This document shows, in pieces, positions 38,207 to 46,866 of a DNA stretch of 64,000 nucleotides. The notes beneath the pieces are model-generated. The model did no database searches. It saw only the letters and a list, made by a program, of their open reading frames with translations, and was not told the origin of the DNA. Position 1 is the stretch's first letter. Every line of letters begins with the position of its first letter. A program made the position numbers and the translations under genes. Source of the DNA: Bradyrhizobium sp. 4 (lineage in GTDB: Bacteria; Pseudomonadota; Alphaproteobacteria; Rhizobiales; Xanthobacteraceae); assembly GCF_023100905.1 (NCBI RefSeq), contig NZ_CP064686.1, forward strand, positions 1,488,001 to 1,552,000, written 5' to 3'.

Positions 38207-38707
38207 CGGCGACGATTCCACGATGCTTGGCGGCAGCGAGTCAGTCCGAGCCTGATGAGATTTCCGCCGATCAGGCTAGCTTGGCTCCGAAGCCGCCGCA
38301 CACAAGCTTGTCGAGATCGCATCTGGCATTAAGCCGGTTCAGGACGGGCCACATCGCGCCGGTCAACACGTCCGTCCTTTAAGGTCGGCGGCAGCGGCGC
38401 AGAGCTTAGCGCCAGGATCAGAGCGCATGGCTGCTGTGGCTCAATTCGCTCGACATCTCTCCTGATTTGGTGTCTTCGACCGAATTGGCCGAGACACCCT
38501 ATCTCCCTCAGATTGGCGCATCAAACGGCGAAATCACTTCGGACGGGCCTGATGGTGAACATTGGTGCCTTGTTACAAAGTACCTCGCGGATCCAGTCGA
38601 ATTGTCGGTTTCGCTCGGCTGAGGCTTGACCTTTGCCGCAGCTCTCCGTTTGCCTGCGCTCCTTGCTCCACCGCCTGCCCAAACATGAATGCCTGCGGAT
38701 CTGGGCA
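38207..38707. other. 500-bp intergenic stretch downstream of the NopP-like gene
   Basis: No ORF with a recognised product. Nothing clear is seen besides the end of the IS5 remnant. Confidence 0.4.
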
Positions 38708-39517
38708 TTACATAAAGTCACCATCCTCTTCGGAATCTGCTGCAACCTCAGTATCACTATCGACCTTGGAGAGATAAAGCTGAGATTTAGTTGCCCGCTG
38801 CCATTCACCGAGGCTGTTTTTTGTCCACTGGGCGGACTGAGTGGGGTCAAGTACCATGTCGTCCTCGTCCACTTCAACGAAGCCCATTGTCTCTGCGCGG
38901 GCCTTCGCTTCTGCATTAGCAGGACGCCAGTTCACCAATGGTCGTTCGCCGTCTTGCCGAAGCTGATGTTCGAGCAGAATATCGCCGGCGTTCGCGACAA
39001 GCGGATGAGCAACCTGAAAATCAACAATTGAGGTGACTTCACTTCGTCCAGGGAACTGTTTTCGCCACTTATCGCTTTCGAACTCAGTCATGTTGAATCC
39101 GGCCTCCGTTCTTTGGAGGCCAACGCTCACATTTCCTAATTGGTAGCTGTAATATCGGGCGTCTTCTGAATCTCTTCTGATACCGTATTCCTTAGCGACC
39201 TCTGCTGTGCGCTTAGCTCTTGCGGATACAAATTCCGAGTACTCGTGTGGATTGTTGGCGATGCGGTTGATTGCGTCGCCATGAAAGGTCCTCACTTCTG
39301 TCCTGAAGGTAGCTCTGTCGATCTCGACCACAGGAGGTTTTCGAACGAGGGAATAACTCGGTTGCGAAGGTGAGCTGCCAGCGGACTCCTGCAATCGCGT
39401 TCTAGCGAACGCATCCGCGAAGCCCTGGCTTTCGGCACCCGCTTCCTCAGCGTTTGCTGCCCGATGATATCTTTCTTCGGCCGGAATATCGGGCCAATTG
39501 TTAACTCGACCGTACAT
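38708..39517 (-). CDS. nopP: NopP-type type III effector
   Basis: ATG 39517 gives a 269-aa soluble protein without a signal peptide, beginning MYGRVNNWPDIPAEERYH. The frame is open far upstream, but the tts box at 39572-39608 lies within that upstream part, so the start must be downstream of it. The size and the tts box fit NopP, a secreted nodulation outer protein of rhizobia of about 270 aa that is phosphorylated in plants and can act as an avirulence factor. The region VNWRPANAEAKARAETMGFV resembles the acetyl-CoA-binding loop of GNAT folds, though this is weak. The protein ends in an acidic tail (SDTEVAADSEEDGDFM). A truncated relative lies at 5695-5955. Confidence 0.65.
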   Translation of the reverse strand: MYGRVNNWPDIPAEERYHRAANAEEAGAESQGFADAFARTRLQESAGSSPSQPSYSLVRKPPVVEIDRATFRTEVRTFHGDAINRIANNPHEYSEFVSARAKRTAEVAKEYGIRRDSEDARYYSYQLGNVSVGLQRTEAGFNMTEFESDKWRKQFPGRSEVTSIVDFQVAHPLVANAGDILLEHQLRQDGERPLVNWRPANAEAKARAETMGFVEVDEDDMVLDPTQSAQWTKNSLGEWQRATKSQLYLSKVDSDTEVAADSEEDGDFM

Positions 39518-39571
39518 GACGACTGCACCTGGATCATACGTCTTGCATTGCTTCAGGTCGTTAGACCTTAC

Positions 39572-39608
39572 CCGATTGATAGACAGCTTAGCTGTCCGTA
39601 AGCTGACG
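39572..39608 (-). promoter_or_regulatory. tts box of the NopP-like gene
   Basis: On the minus strand CGTCAGCTTACGGACAGCT is followed by AAGCTGTCTATCAATCGGG. The two half-sites match the TtsI box consensus, and the ATG is 55 bases downstream. Confidence 0.8.
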
Positions 39609-39879
39609 CCAGCGCATAAAGGGAAAATCCGACCCCTTTGGGCAGCTCGACCGCGTATCGTCGAGGCGTTGCGCGATGCAGGCTTCCACGTTATCCACCC
39701 AGCACGAGGCGAGGAGGTGCTGGACTGGTGCAAGCGGCACGTCGCAAGGGGAACATGATGCGGGGCACTCGGACCCGCCGAGGCGTCGAGCTCGCCGCGA
39801 GGAAAGCGACTTCCACCGCCGCCCGAGCGTCTCGTGCGCTGGATGGCTTGCTCGACCTGGTGGCACTCCCAGTCCGAGG

Positions 39880-40413
39880 CAGCGAACTGCACGCAGTGTC
39901 GACTGGATGGTGGGCGCGTGGCGCGCAACGCGATCGCGAGAGTGACTCCGGATGACGTCGCCTACTACGTGGCACTGCCGTTCGACGAGCGCCTGAACGG
40001 CGGTTGGCGTAGGAAGGGGCGCGCCGTGCTCGAACTCATGGAAGCTCCGCCTTCCGAAGCCGAGTCGAGAAGACAGGCAGCCGGAGCTGAGCCATCGACT
40101 ACCACGCCCGCGGCTCGTCTTCCGGTCTCGAGCCAGCTCTGCTGGATCAGTGGCGGACGACGGTCTGGCCGCCGGCGAAGTGGTAGATTACCTGAGCGCA
40201 AACGCAGCTCTTGTGCTCGCCGAAGCGCTCTCGCGGAAGCCGCGCACTGCTCGTGGCGATCGCCTTCGCGGCCAAGATGGCTGGGACGATTTGGGCCATG
40301 GCCACCCGGAAGGTGGATTATCGGAACCCAGCGCAGGCAGTGACGGCATCATGACGAATGCAGCACGAAATAGCCTGACGTTGGTGAAGGGTGTGAGAAG
40401 GGGACGACCCTAA
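39880..40413 (+). pseudogene. Frameshifted small conserved hypothetical protein
   Basis: One frame gives DGGRVARNAIARVTPDDVAY and YVALPFD. The next, from about 40150, gives ADDGLAAGEVVDYLSANAAL and VLAEALSRKP. Joined, they look like a small rhizobial hypothetical protein often found near IS remnants (GGLVAGE, EALSRKPG type). The family has no known function to me. A frameshift near 40000-40150 and no clear start indicate decay. Confidence 0.35.
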
Positions 40414-40619
40414 TGGGCGGAACGATCGAACAGATCTGGATCAGGAAAACCAGTTAGAGCTGAAGAGCCGAGGTGCTCGGAGATGAGAATTGGACTTGAT
40501 CCGCGGATCACCGTACCGGCCAGCGGCTTCTGAGGACGCCGTAAAGGAAGGCCTGACAGAAGAGCGCATCGTCCACACGCCGAACGGGTCAGAAACTTCT
40601 TGCATCACGGGCGGCAACG

Positions 40620-40800
40620 ACAGAAGGCTCTACACGAAGTACCGTCAGCCCGCCAGTGGCCGCCGCCAAGGCGTCGTTTAGTCCGTCAACCGCGTATCGG
40701 ACCCAGAACAACCCCGCCTACCATCGCAGAAGAAGGGTGGCGCGGCCGTCGCCGGCCGGACCGGTTGGCCGATGTGTTTTGAGTCAGAAGTGGTGCCGAT
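40620..40800 (+). pseudogene. IS21 IstA N-terminal fragment
   Basis: Overlapping frames read YTKYRQPAS, VAAAKASFSPSTAYR and RRPDPLADVF. These correspond to the N-terminal helix-turn-helix region of one type of IS21 transposase. It stops where IS110-type sequence begins near 40800. Confidence 0.45.
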
Positions 40801-41723
40801 GCTCGAGGCAGCCCGATATCACCGATGCGCAGTGGCTGCAGCGGCTCCATTCGTTTGGGCTGTCGCGAGCCAGCTTTCGGCCCAAAGGACAGATTGCGGA
40901 GCTGCGAGCCTACGTGCGCCAGCGCGAGCGTCTGATTGGGTACGCGGCCTCCCACATCAAGCATATGCACAAGGCCTTGACGGAGATAATCTTCAACTCC
41001 ACCAGATCTCGCCGACATCACCGGCGCCACCGGCTGCGCCTCATCCGCGCGATCCTGAGGCGCTGGCGTGCTTGCGCCATTACAGTTGCCACGCTAGCGC
41101 GGAGACGATCGTGAACGCGCTCACCGGAAGCTATCGCGCCGAGCGTCTGTTTGCGCTCGAGCAGGCACTTGCGCTTTAGGACGCCTACCACGAGAAAGCA
41201 TCTGTCTGCGACGCCCCGGATCGAAGCCGTGTTGAAGGCGCGTCGGAATCGAACCGATCAGGCGAACGCTCTAGCTTACGAACGTCCGCGTGGCGCTGTT
41301 CCGTTGCTCGGAAAGGACATCACCACGCTCGACGGCCTCGGTCCTTACCTCTCGCTGAAGCTGATCGCTGAATGGGGCGACGACCTCTCCTCGTGGCGAA
41401 GTGCAAAGCATTTTACCTCCTGGCTGGGACTGGCGCCGAACGACAAGGTCTCCGGCGGCAGAATGCTCTCGTCCCGAACGCGCGGATCCGGCGGTAGGGC
41501 GGCGGCAATTCTGCGCCTTGCTGCCGTAACCGTGGGCCGTACAGACACCGCGCTCGGCGGCTTTTACAGGCGACTTTCATCGCGCGTGGGGTGCGCCTCG
41601 AGTGCAGCGCGCGTTCTTCCGCCGCTTGCCGAGCGGCGGCTTCGCCCTGATGACGTGGCACATACCGACTTTCTCGAGGCCGTACTGTCGAGCGGCGCAG
41701 AAGTTGCAAGCGTCCGTCCCTGA
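40800..41723 (+). pseudogene. IS110-family transposase remnant, several frameshifts
   Basis: Pieces in different frames read DITDAQWLQRLHSFGLSRAS, then FRPKGQIAELRAYVRQRERL, then ALTGSYRAERLFALEQALAL. The C-terminal domain has LLGKDITTLDGLGPYLSLKL, AEWGDDLSSWRSAKHFTSWL and AAVTVGRTDTALGGFYRRLS. The catalytic N-terminal domain is absent. It is a different IS110 type from the one at 34904-36139. Confidence 0.75.
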
Positions 41724-41799
41724 AAAGGTAGATACGAATCGCACCTTACCCGCAACTGGCCTTTCAGGCCACCTTCTGAGACGACGGCGGCGTAGCGAC

Positions 41800-43719
41800 C
41801 TAACTCGGAACGCCTGCGGCCTGCATGGGCTCGGTAAGGCGTGCCTTCAGGTCGTCCAAATGGTCCTCGGCATAGGACTGCACTTTCGAGATCGCCGTAT
41901 CGAGGCCGAACTGCACGGTCTGTTCGAGCATCTCCTTTGCGAGGCCCTCGCGCAGCGCGAATTTGACCTCGGGCCCAGCAACAAAGCTAATGGCCTGCCC
42001 CGCAAGATTAAGGCCAACCTCTTTCAGAGCCTGTTTCATATCACCTCCGCTAATGCCCGTATGCAGAAGGCTCAATGCTTGCGACTCGAGCTCGAGCACC
42101 ATCGATATGCCATCGGCCAACTCGCCCAGTCCCGGAATGACGCCGAGCAGGCCTACTGCCGTGGCCTCCCAGTCGAGCACCTTCGAGCCCACCTTGGCTA
42201 CGTCATCGACCGCATGCATGAGGACCCCGCCATTCTTCTTCGGAGACGCGACATCGGGTTGGTCGGATACCCCCATCAACATGTCTGTGACTGCATTTTG
42301 TTCAGCGGCGGTCTTGGGGACATGGGTCTTGATCTGCTGAACGGTATGGTTCGCAGGTGACATGTTGCTATAGAAGTGCCTGAAGTCGTTGTTGCTGATA
42401 TTACCGGAGTCGACCGTATGCCCGCCGCCTAAATCGAAGAACTCCTGATGGGTCTTGTAGCCCGTAATCGAATTGTTTAGCAAACGGAACAAGATCGGGT
42501 CCGAGAGCAGTTGCGATGCCGCTTCTCGTATCTTCGGGTCGAGAGTCTTGTCCTCGACCATACTCGCCAACTTGTGTCGTGTCAGGTCACCGTCCCCGAA
42601 GAAGGCGTTCTGATTCTTGTTGATCGTGTCGAGCGTGTTCAGCTCGCCTTGCGTGGAATTCATCGACGAGGAGGCGACTTGCAAGAAGTCTTCCTTGTGG
42701 ATTTTATCAGTCGCACCACCGCACAACTGCTCCCAGGCGTCCGGGTGCTCGAGGAAGTGTTGAGCCGCCGCGATCAGCTGAGGCGGACACTTACCAGTGT
42801 CGGCTTTGCCGTCGACGATCCGCTTGAAATCGTCCAGGCTCAAATTCTTGGGCAGGTAGTCAGAATACTTGTAAAGCTCGCGCAATGCATCATTCAACGT
42901 CATGACCGATGCTTGTCCATTCGAGGTGCCGTCGGATGGAATATAGTTCTGCTCGTAGCTTTGCGCTTGCTGCTCCTGGAATGTAGCAACCTGCGAATGG
43001 CTGGCGGAAAACTCTGACAGATCCTTGGCCTTGATCTTGCCGCCGCAGCGGCCGTCCCCTTGGGAGCCAATCGCATAGAAGAGCTCTGGATCGCGTCGCA
43101 ATCCTTCGATCGCCTCCTTCAGATCCGGGGGCGTCGACGGATCGCTGGCCTTGGCTGCCAGCGAGTCCCAGCTGAGTGGGCATTGGTCCTTATGCCGGTT
43201 CAGCACTGCCACGATCTGCAACTCGGCATTGGTGAGCGTGCCGCCGTTCCAGGTGATCCTAGAGCTTGGCACCGGAGTGCTCGGTACGTCAGGCGATGGA
43301 GCAGCCGTCGACGATGCGTCTGCACCAGGGGTGTCGACCGAAGAGGAATCGACCGAGGAGGAATCGACCGAGGAAGAAAAAACCGGATCCTTCATCACCG
43401 CCTCGATCGCCGCCTTCGAGTGCGCTGACAACTGGTCCAGCGAATCCTGCGGGATCTGTCGTTCTGATTGCAGCAGATCCGGTGGCGTGGAGGGAACGTC
43501 GGATTTCTCTTCCCGCGAGCAGATGGACACCATCGCCTCGAACATCGAAGGTTCGCCTTCCCGAATCTGGCCGGGGGTCTGCGCGGATGATCCCAAGGCC
43601 GACGAAGCCCCCGGAACAAGCCCGAACAGAGCTGGATCTGCACTGGCGGGCAGCGAAACGCTGTTGAGCTGCATTAGGTTCATTTCCATTCCATTGCGGT
43701 AAATACTTGGCATCGACAT
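41800..43719 (-). CDS. nopX: NopX (HrpF/NolX-family translocon protein)
   Basis: The 639-aa protein belongs to the HrpF/NolX family. It has repeated blocks such as MTLNDALRELYKYSDYLPKN, PPQLIAAAQHFLEHPDAWEQ and EAASQLLSDPILFRLLNNSI, each followed by a DGD/GGA-type linker, and a C-terminal hydrophobic region (GLLGVIPGLGELADGISMVL, GQAISFVAGPEV) suited to membrane insertion. NopX forms the translocation pore in the host membrane. A low-complexity segment SSSVDSSSVDSSSVD lies near residue 115. The tts box ends only about 19 bases from ATG 43719, so a later start (MEMNLMQLNSV, about 43689 or 43683) is possible. It is divergent from the rhcD operon. Confidence 0.9.
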   Translation of the reverse strand: MSMPSIYRNGMEMNLMQLNSVSLPASADPALFGLVPGASSALGSSAQTPGQIREGEPSMFEAMVSICSREEKSDVPSTPPDLLQSERQIPQDSLDQLSAHSKAAIEAVMKDPVFSSSVDSSSVDSSSVDTPGADASSTAAPSPDVPSTPVPSSRITWNGGTLTNAELQIVAVLNRHKDQCPLSWDSLAAKASDPSTPPDLKEAIEGLRRDPELFYAIGSQGDGRCGGKIKAKDLSEFSASHSQVATFQEQQAQSYEQNYIPSDGTSNGQASVMTLNDALRELYKYSDYLPKNLSLDDFKRIVDGKADTGKCPPQLIAAAQHFLEHPDAWEQLCGGATDKIHKEDFLQVASSSMNSTQGELNTLDTINKNQNAFFGDGDLTRHKLASMVEDKTLDPKIREAASQLLSDPILFRLLNNSITGYKTHQEFFDLGGGHTVDSGNISNNDFRHFYSNMSPANHTVQQIKTHVPKTAAEQNAVTDMLMGVSDQPDVASPKKNGGVLMHAVDDVAKVGSKVLDWEATAVGLLGVIPGLGELADGISMVLELESQALSLLHTGISGGDMKQALKEVGLNLAGQAISFVAGPEVKFALREGLAKEMLEQTVQFGLDTAISKVQSYAEDHLDDLKARLTEPMQAAGVPS

Positions 43720-43737
43720 CGTAAGATCGAGGCTTTC

Positions 43738-43773
43738 ACGTTAAGGGGGCGAGCTTTCGAGAAGCTGACGACT
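43738..43773 (-). promoter_or_regulatory. tts box of nopX
   Basis: On the minus strand CGTCAGCTTCTCGAAAGCT is followed by CGCCCCCTTAACGTG, a near-perfect TtsI-binding box. Confidence 0.9.
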
Positions 43774-43914
43774 TTTAGACGGAGCAGGACGAGCCAATGT
43801 CGGTCGTCTTAACATCCCGGAGAGGCGTCATCGTGCTCATGAAACTCATCTCCGGCTCAGAGCATGTGCAGGCACGACGCTGCTCTGACGCTTTCGCAAA
43901 GCAGGTGCCTGCGG

Positions 43915-44200
43915 TCGTCAGTCCCGAGTGACGATCGCTGTGGGGCCGCGAAACAACATCACCACCGATTCCCGCGGTAGCATTTCCAACTGCGCGCGGT
44001 TTTGCCTCTGACTTGCCATCACACCATTGCTGATCGAGCAATGTGATGAGGTGCGTTGGGCCGGCGCCGCGATCTGGCGCTCGTCGGCATTATGTAGAGA
44101 TTGAAAGTGGGGCCGAGAAATTCGCGCGGTGGCAGTCGCGGCATGTACCTGCGAATGCGCGCTCTCAGCTGGGTTCACTTGACGATAGTGAGGTTGTTCT
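43915..44200 (-). pseudogene. Degenerate second copy of rhcC1
   Basis: On the minus strand the fragment reads, in shifted frames, YMPRLPPREF and then DERQIAAPAQ, LEMLPRESVVMLFRGPTAIV. These match the intact RhcC1 at 52268-52963 (HMPDLPPREF, ISDERYI, IEMPSRESVLMLYRGASATI). About 80 codons between them are deleted, and the first 40 codons are missing. It lies between nopX and the small-protein operon, the place expected for rhcC1 next to nopX in other rhizobia. Confidence 0.85.
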
Positions 44201-44205
44201 CATTC

Positions 44206-44241
44206 TCGTCAGCTTCTCGACAGCTAGTCCCAGTAGCGTGA
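44206..44241 (+). promoter_or_regulatory. tts box of the pilin-like/rhcD/rhcV operon
   Basis: TCGTCAGCTTCTCGACAGCT followed by AGTCCCAGTAGCGTGA matches the TtsI box closely. It is about 60 bases before ATG 44304. Confidence 0.9.
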
Positions 44242-44303
44242 GCAATGTGAATCGCTCGGTGGTGATACCACCGTTTTGGCGGAACTGAAGTGAGAGGCAC
44301 CAG

Positions 44304-44489
44304 ATGGCCGGGGCAATCGAAGGCGTGATCCATACCAATTCTGACACTGGCAGCTCGCAGTCGGTAGCTGATCGTCAGAAGTTCGAATCGGCGTTCGGTT
44401 CGGTTCTTGCCAACGTCGCGATGCAGGCGATGGAGCGAAACATGTCAAATCTTCGCGAAGCTATAGCTGAAACAGAAGAGGATACCTGA
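44304..44489 (+). CDS. Small secreted T3SS protein (NopA/NopC type)
   Basis: A 61-aa protein starts at ATG 44304 with GAGAGG six bases upstream. It is the first gene after a tts box. The N-terminus is Ser/Thr/Asn-rich, and the C-terminus is one amphipathic helix (RQKFESAFGSVLANVAMQAM and on). Rhizobial T3SS loci encode two small secreted proteins, NopA (pilus component) and NopC, near rhcD. This is one of the two, but I cannot decide which from the sequence alone. Confidence 0.5.
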   Translation: MAGAIEGVIHTNSDTGSSQSVADRQKFESAFGSVLANVAMQAMERNMSNLREAIAETEEDT

Positions 44490-44556
44490 CGCCGGTTCTT
44501 CGACGTCAGTGGAGTGTTGCCATTGATGGCAGCAAAAAAATGGAAGGTGAAGCGAT

Positions 44557-44841
44557 ATGACCAAAACAAGCTCTACTAGCCCTTCTACTGGTGGTGTCCA
44601 CGACTCCCATGATAACAAGAATGCTAGCAAGACTGATAACAAGACTGATACCAAGTCCGCGGGTCCCGGCGTCGGTAACTCGTCGACCGATAACGTTGGT
44701 GGGACGGGTACTTTCGAGAAACTGATCGACGACTTGAAGGCGGTTAACCAGCAGGCCATGGTGCAGGACCTAAAGTTGCGTGCACTGACGACCGAGCTCT
44801 CGAGTGAGAGGAAGGCGGCCAGCGAGCGCGTCAACGGATAA
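44557..44841 (+). CDS. Small pilin-like T3SS protein (NopA/NopC type)
   Basis: This 94-aa protein is the second gene of the operon, with GGAAGGTG upstream. Residues 1-55 are Ser/Thr/Asn/Asp/Gly-rich with no aromatic residues before Phe. Residues about 56-94 form a helix (FEKLIDDLKAVNQQAMVQDL and on). This layout is like Hrp-type pilins such as HrpA and HrpY: a polar disordered N-terminus plus an assembling C-terminal helix. A strong hairpin follows the stop codon, which would suit a subunit needed in large amounts. It is probably NopA, possibly NopC. Confidence 0.5.
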   Translation: MTKTSSTSPSTGGVHDSHDNKNASKTDNKTDTKSAGPGVGNSSTDNVGGTGTFEKLIDDLKAVNQQAMVQDLKLRALTTELSSERKAASERVNG

Positions 44842-44847
44842 ACGGTG

Positions 44848-44876
44848 AAGGCGGGGCGAATCGTCGCTCCGCCTTT
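44848..44876 (+). terminator. Strong hairpin between the pilin-like gene and rhcD
   Basis: AAGGCGG (44848-44854) pairs with CCGCCTT (44869-44875), and the inner GCGA pairs with TCGC around an ATCG loop. A short T-run follows. It may act as a partial terminator or RNA stabiliser, giving more of the small secreted proteins than of the machine parts. Confidence 0.6.
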
Positions 44877-44956
44877 CCCGTCATAGTGGTGCGGCCTAGG
44901 AATGAGTCGTGCGACCAATCCCCCTGCCGTGCTCCTCATAGTTCGGAGAATTGTCC

Positions 44957-45847
44957 GTGAATGAGGCCGCCTCCTTACATTTCGAGGTACTGTCGGGACC
45001 GTATGCCGGGCTAAGCGGGAAGGCTGCTGTCGGAACGAGCCTTATCGGTAGCGGCCTCGACGCGGATATGGTTTTCGTCGAACAAGGGCTTGAGCCGCAT
45101 CACCTACGTGTCACCCTAGTTGGCAATTCAATCGAGCTTGAGGCGCTTGCAGCCGTAAGCACCCCAGAGGGCGACGGGGATATTGCCGCAGGTGAACGTG
45201 TTGTTCTTTTTCTTCCTGCCGTCATTCGTGCGGGCGCCATGTCTATTCGCTGGTCGATGCAGAATGCGATTGAGGCTCGGTCGATCAGCCTCTCGCGCGT
45301 TTGGATCTCAGCTCTCGCCCTCGTGCTCCTCAGCTTTCTTGGCGTAGGCAGTCTCTCGACGATTTTCTTCAAAGCCAGCGGAAGTGCACCGACCGGCATT
45401 GCTCCGCCTGCCGCAGAGCTTGTACCCAAGCTGGGTATGAATCGGCCTGACGATCGGCGAGCTCAGGCTGCGGCCGAAGTGCTGAAACAGGAAATTGATA
45501 AGGCGGGCCTGCTCGATATCAGGGTTGGTTCGGGGCCGGGTTTTGTTAGCGCTGAGGGAAAAGTCACGCCTGCAACCGTTGCGAAATGGCAGGAGCTCCA
45601 GCAATGGTTCGATGGTCGTACATACGGTGCGGTGACACTGGTGAACGGAGTGATCGTCAAGGAGGAAAAGCAGCCATCCTCAATCGCGATCGAAGCTGTT
45701 TCGCGCGGACCCCAGCCCTATCTCTTTGTCGGTGGGCAGAAGTATTTCGTCGGCGCTCTCTTGGCCGACGGATGGGCGGTCACTCGAATCGAGGATGGGC
45801 GTGTGCTGCTAAGCCGCAATGGCCGCGTTGTTGCCGTTCCGTATTAG
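44957..45847 (+). CDS. rhcD: T3SS inner-membrane ring protein RhcD (SctD)
   Basis: The GTG at 44957 is preferred over the TTG at 44951 because GGAGA lies seven bases before it. The 296-aa protein has a cytoplasmic FHA-like domain (GPYAGLSGKAAVGTSLIGSG, DADMVFVEQGLEPHHLRVTL) and one membrane helix near residues 115-133 (VWISALALVLLSFLGVGSL). A periplasmic BON/ring domain follows, with KQEIDKAGLLDIRVGSG and VTPATVAKWQELQQWF. It is short for SctD proteins, as in other rhizobia (Y4yQ type). It forms the outer part of the inner-membrane ring with RhcJ. Confidence 0.8.
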   Translation: MNEAASLHFEVLSGPYAGLSGKAAVGTSLIGSGLDADMVFVEQGLEPHHLRVTLVGNSIELEALAAVSTPEGDGDIAAGERVVLFLPAVIRAGAMSIRWSMQNAIEARSISLSRVWISALALVLLSFLGVGSLSTIFFKASGSAPTGIAPPAAELVPKLGMNRPDDRRAQAAAEVLKQEIDKAGLLDIRVGSGPGFVSAEGKVTPATVAKWQELQQWFDGRTYGAVTLVNGVIVKEEKQPSSIAIEAVSRGPQPYLFVGGQKYFVGALLADGWAVTRIEDGRVLLSRNGRVVAVPY

Positions 45848-45883
45848 GGTTTCCGGGCCCGAAGGAAGGATAAGGAGATCGTC

Positions 45884-46420
45884 ATGTCAAAGGTGTCCCG
45901 CTACGATGTCGGGCCTGGCACTGCTTCGCAGAGACTCAGCGAGCACCATCATCAACCAGTGATAGGGCCGACCATCCAACCCAATAAAGGTGAGACGGAC
46001 GGTGCTCGTGCAAACGGCGAGAAGGAGCTGGCGTCGATCTGGGGCGAGCTGAACACGCGCTATATGCCGCTGGATCTAGCGATCGAAGCCGCATCGGAGG
46101 CCAAAGATATTGATGCAGTCGGGCGTGTCAGTCTCAACGAGATGCGCACTCGCATTTATGAGCTCGAGCAACGCGCTGGGATGGCATCGCTCTACGGGCG
46201 CGATATCGCGCACGATCTACTCTCCTTCGTCACGCCAAGCCTTCGTCATCCGGACATGCTGCGGGCGGAGCGGTATAGCATTGTTCTGGAAGGTCTCGTC
46301 CATAAGCTGGCGGCCGCGCCTACGGATCCGATAGCTGGGGGCGGTATCGTCGTCCTACGGCAGGGACTGCACTGGCTAGCGCTGCTCCGCCGGAATCGGA
46401 ATAGCTTGATCGAAGCCTAA
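45884..46420 (+). CDS. Conserved protein of the rhcD-rhcV operon, function unknown
   Basis: This 178-aa soluble, mostly helical protein starts with an ATG behind AAGGAAGGATAAGGAG. The N-terminal 45 residues are polar and probably disordered. The rest has helices such as MRTRIYELEQRAGMASLYGR and AERYSIVLEGLVHKLAA. There is no signal peptide. Its place between rhcD and a TPR protein suggests a T3SS accessory or chaperone role. I do not recognise the family with certainty. Confidence 0.6.
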   Translation: MSKVSRYDVGPGTASQRLSEHHHQPVIGPTIQPNKGETDGARANGEKELASIWGELNTRYMPLDLAIEAASEAKDIDAVGRVSLNEMRTRIYELEQRAGMASLYGRDIAHDLLSFVTPSLRHPDMLRAERYSIVLEGLVHKLAAAPTDPIAGGGIVVLRQGLHWLALLRRNRNSLIEA

Positions 46421-46422
46421 CA

Positions 46423-46866
46423 ATGTTCAACTCCGATGGAGCGCAACGGACGACCAACGTTTCCAAATCCGATAACGACTCGCTGAGTTCCGGGCAGGAG
46501 CGCGATTTGCTCTGTACACTTTCGTATCTTCACCTTGCATGTGGGCAGAGCGCAGAATGCGTGGCTCTCTTACGACTCATCGTCGGCAAGGACTCGCGAG
46601 ACGTCGATCTATTACGGATTCTCGCCTATGCCCTCATCTTGGAAGGTCTCGGAGGTGAGGCGTTGCAGGTCATAGATAGGCTGAACACACTTGATGACGA
46701 ACCCTCGGCGCGTATCTCTTTGATGCTGTTGCGTAGCCACGCCCTGCGGCGGGCCGGCCTCATAGACGAGGCGCTCGCCGCTTTCCAACGCTATGTCTCG
46801 TTGCGTGACGGCACTGGCCTGATCAATCAACGATCGGAAGGTCCCCATGACCAGCGTCCTGCGTAA
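46423..46866 (+). CDS. TPR-like T3SS accessory protein (Y4yS/SctG type)
   Basis: The 147-aa protein carries about three TPR-like helix pairs: LCTLSYLHLACGQSAECVAL, LLRILAYALILEGLGGEALQ and LLRSHALRRAGLIDEALAAF. Small TPR proteins of this kind in T3SS operons bind needle or pilin subunits as chaperones. It starts 3 bp after the preceding gene and its last 20 bases overlap rhcV, showing translational coupling. Confidence 0.65.
   Translation: MFNSDGAQRTTNVSKSDNDSLSSGQERDLLCTLSYLHLACGQSAECVALLRLIVGKDSRDVDLLRILAYALILEGLGGEALQVIDRLNTLDDEPSARISLMLLRSHALRRAGLIDEALAAFQRYVSLRDGTGLINQRSEGPHDQRPA

Noticed and set aside
41757..41771. Short hairpin TGGCCT/AGGCCA downstream of nopX as terminator
   Set aside because: The stem is only 6 bp, there is no T-run on the minus strand, and it lies in IS110-type debris.
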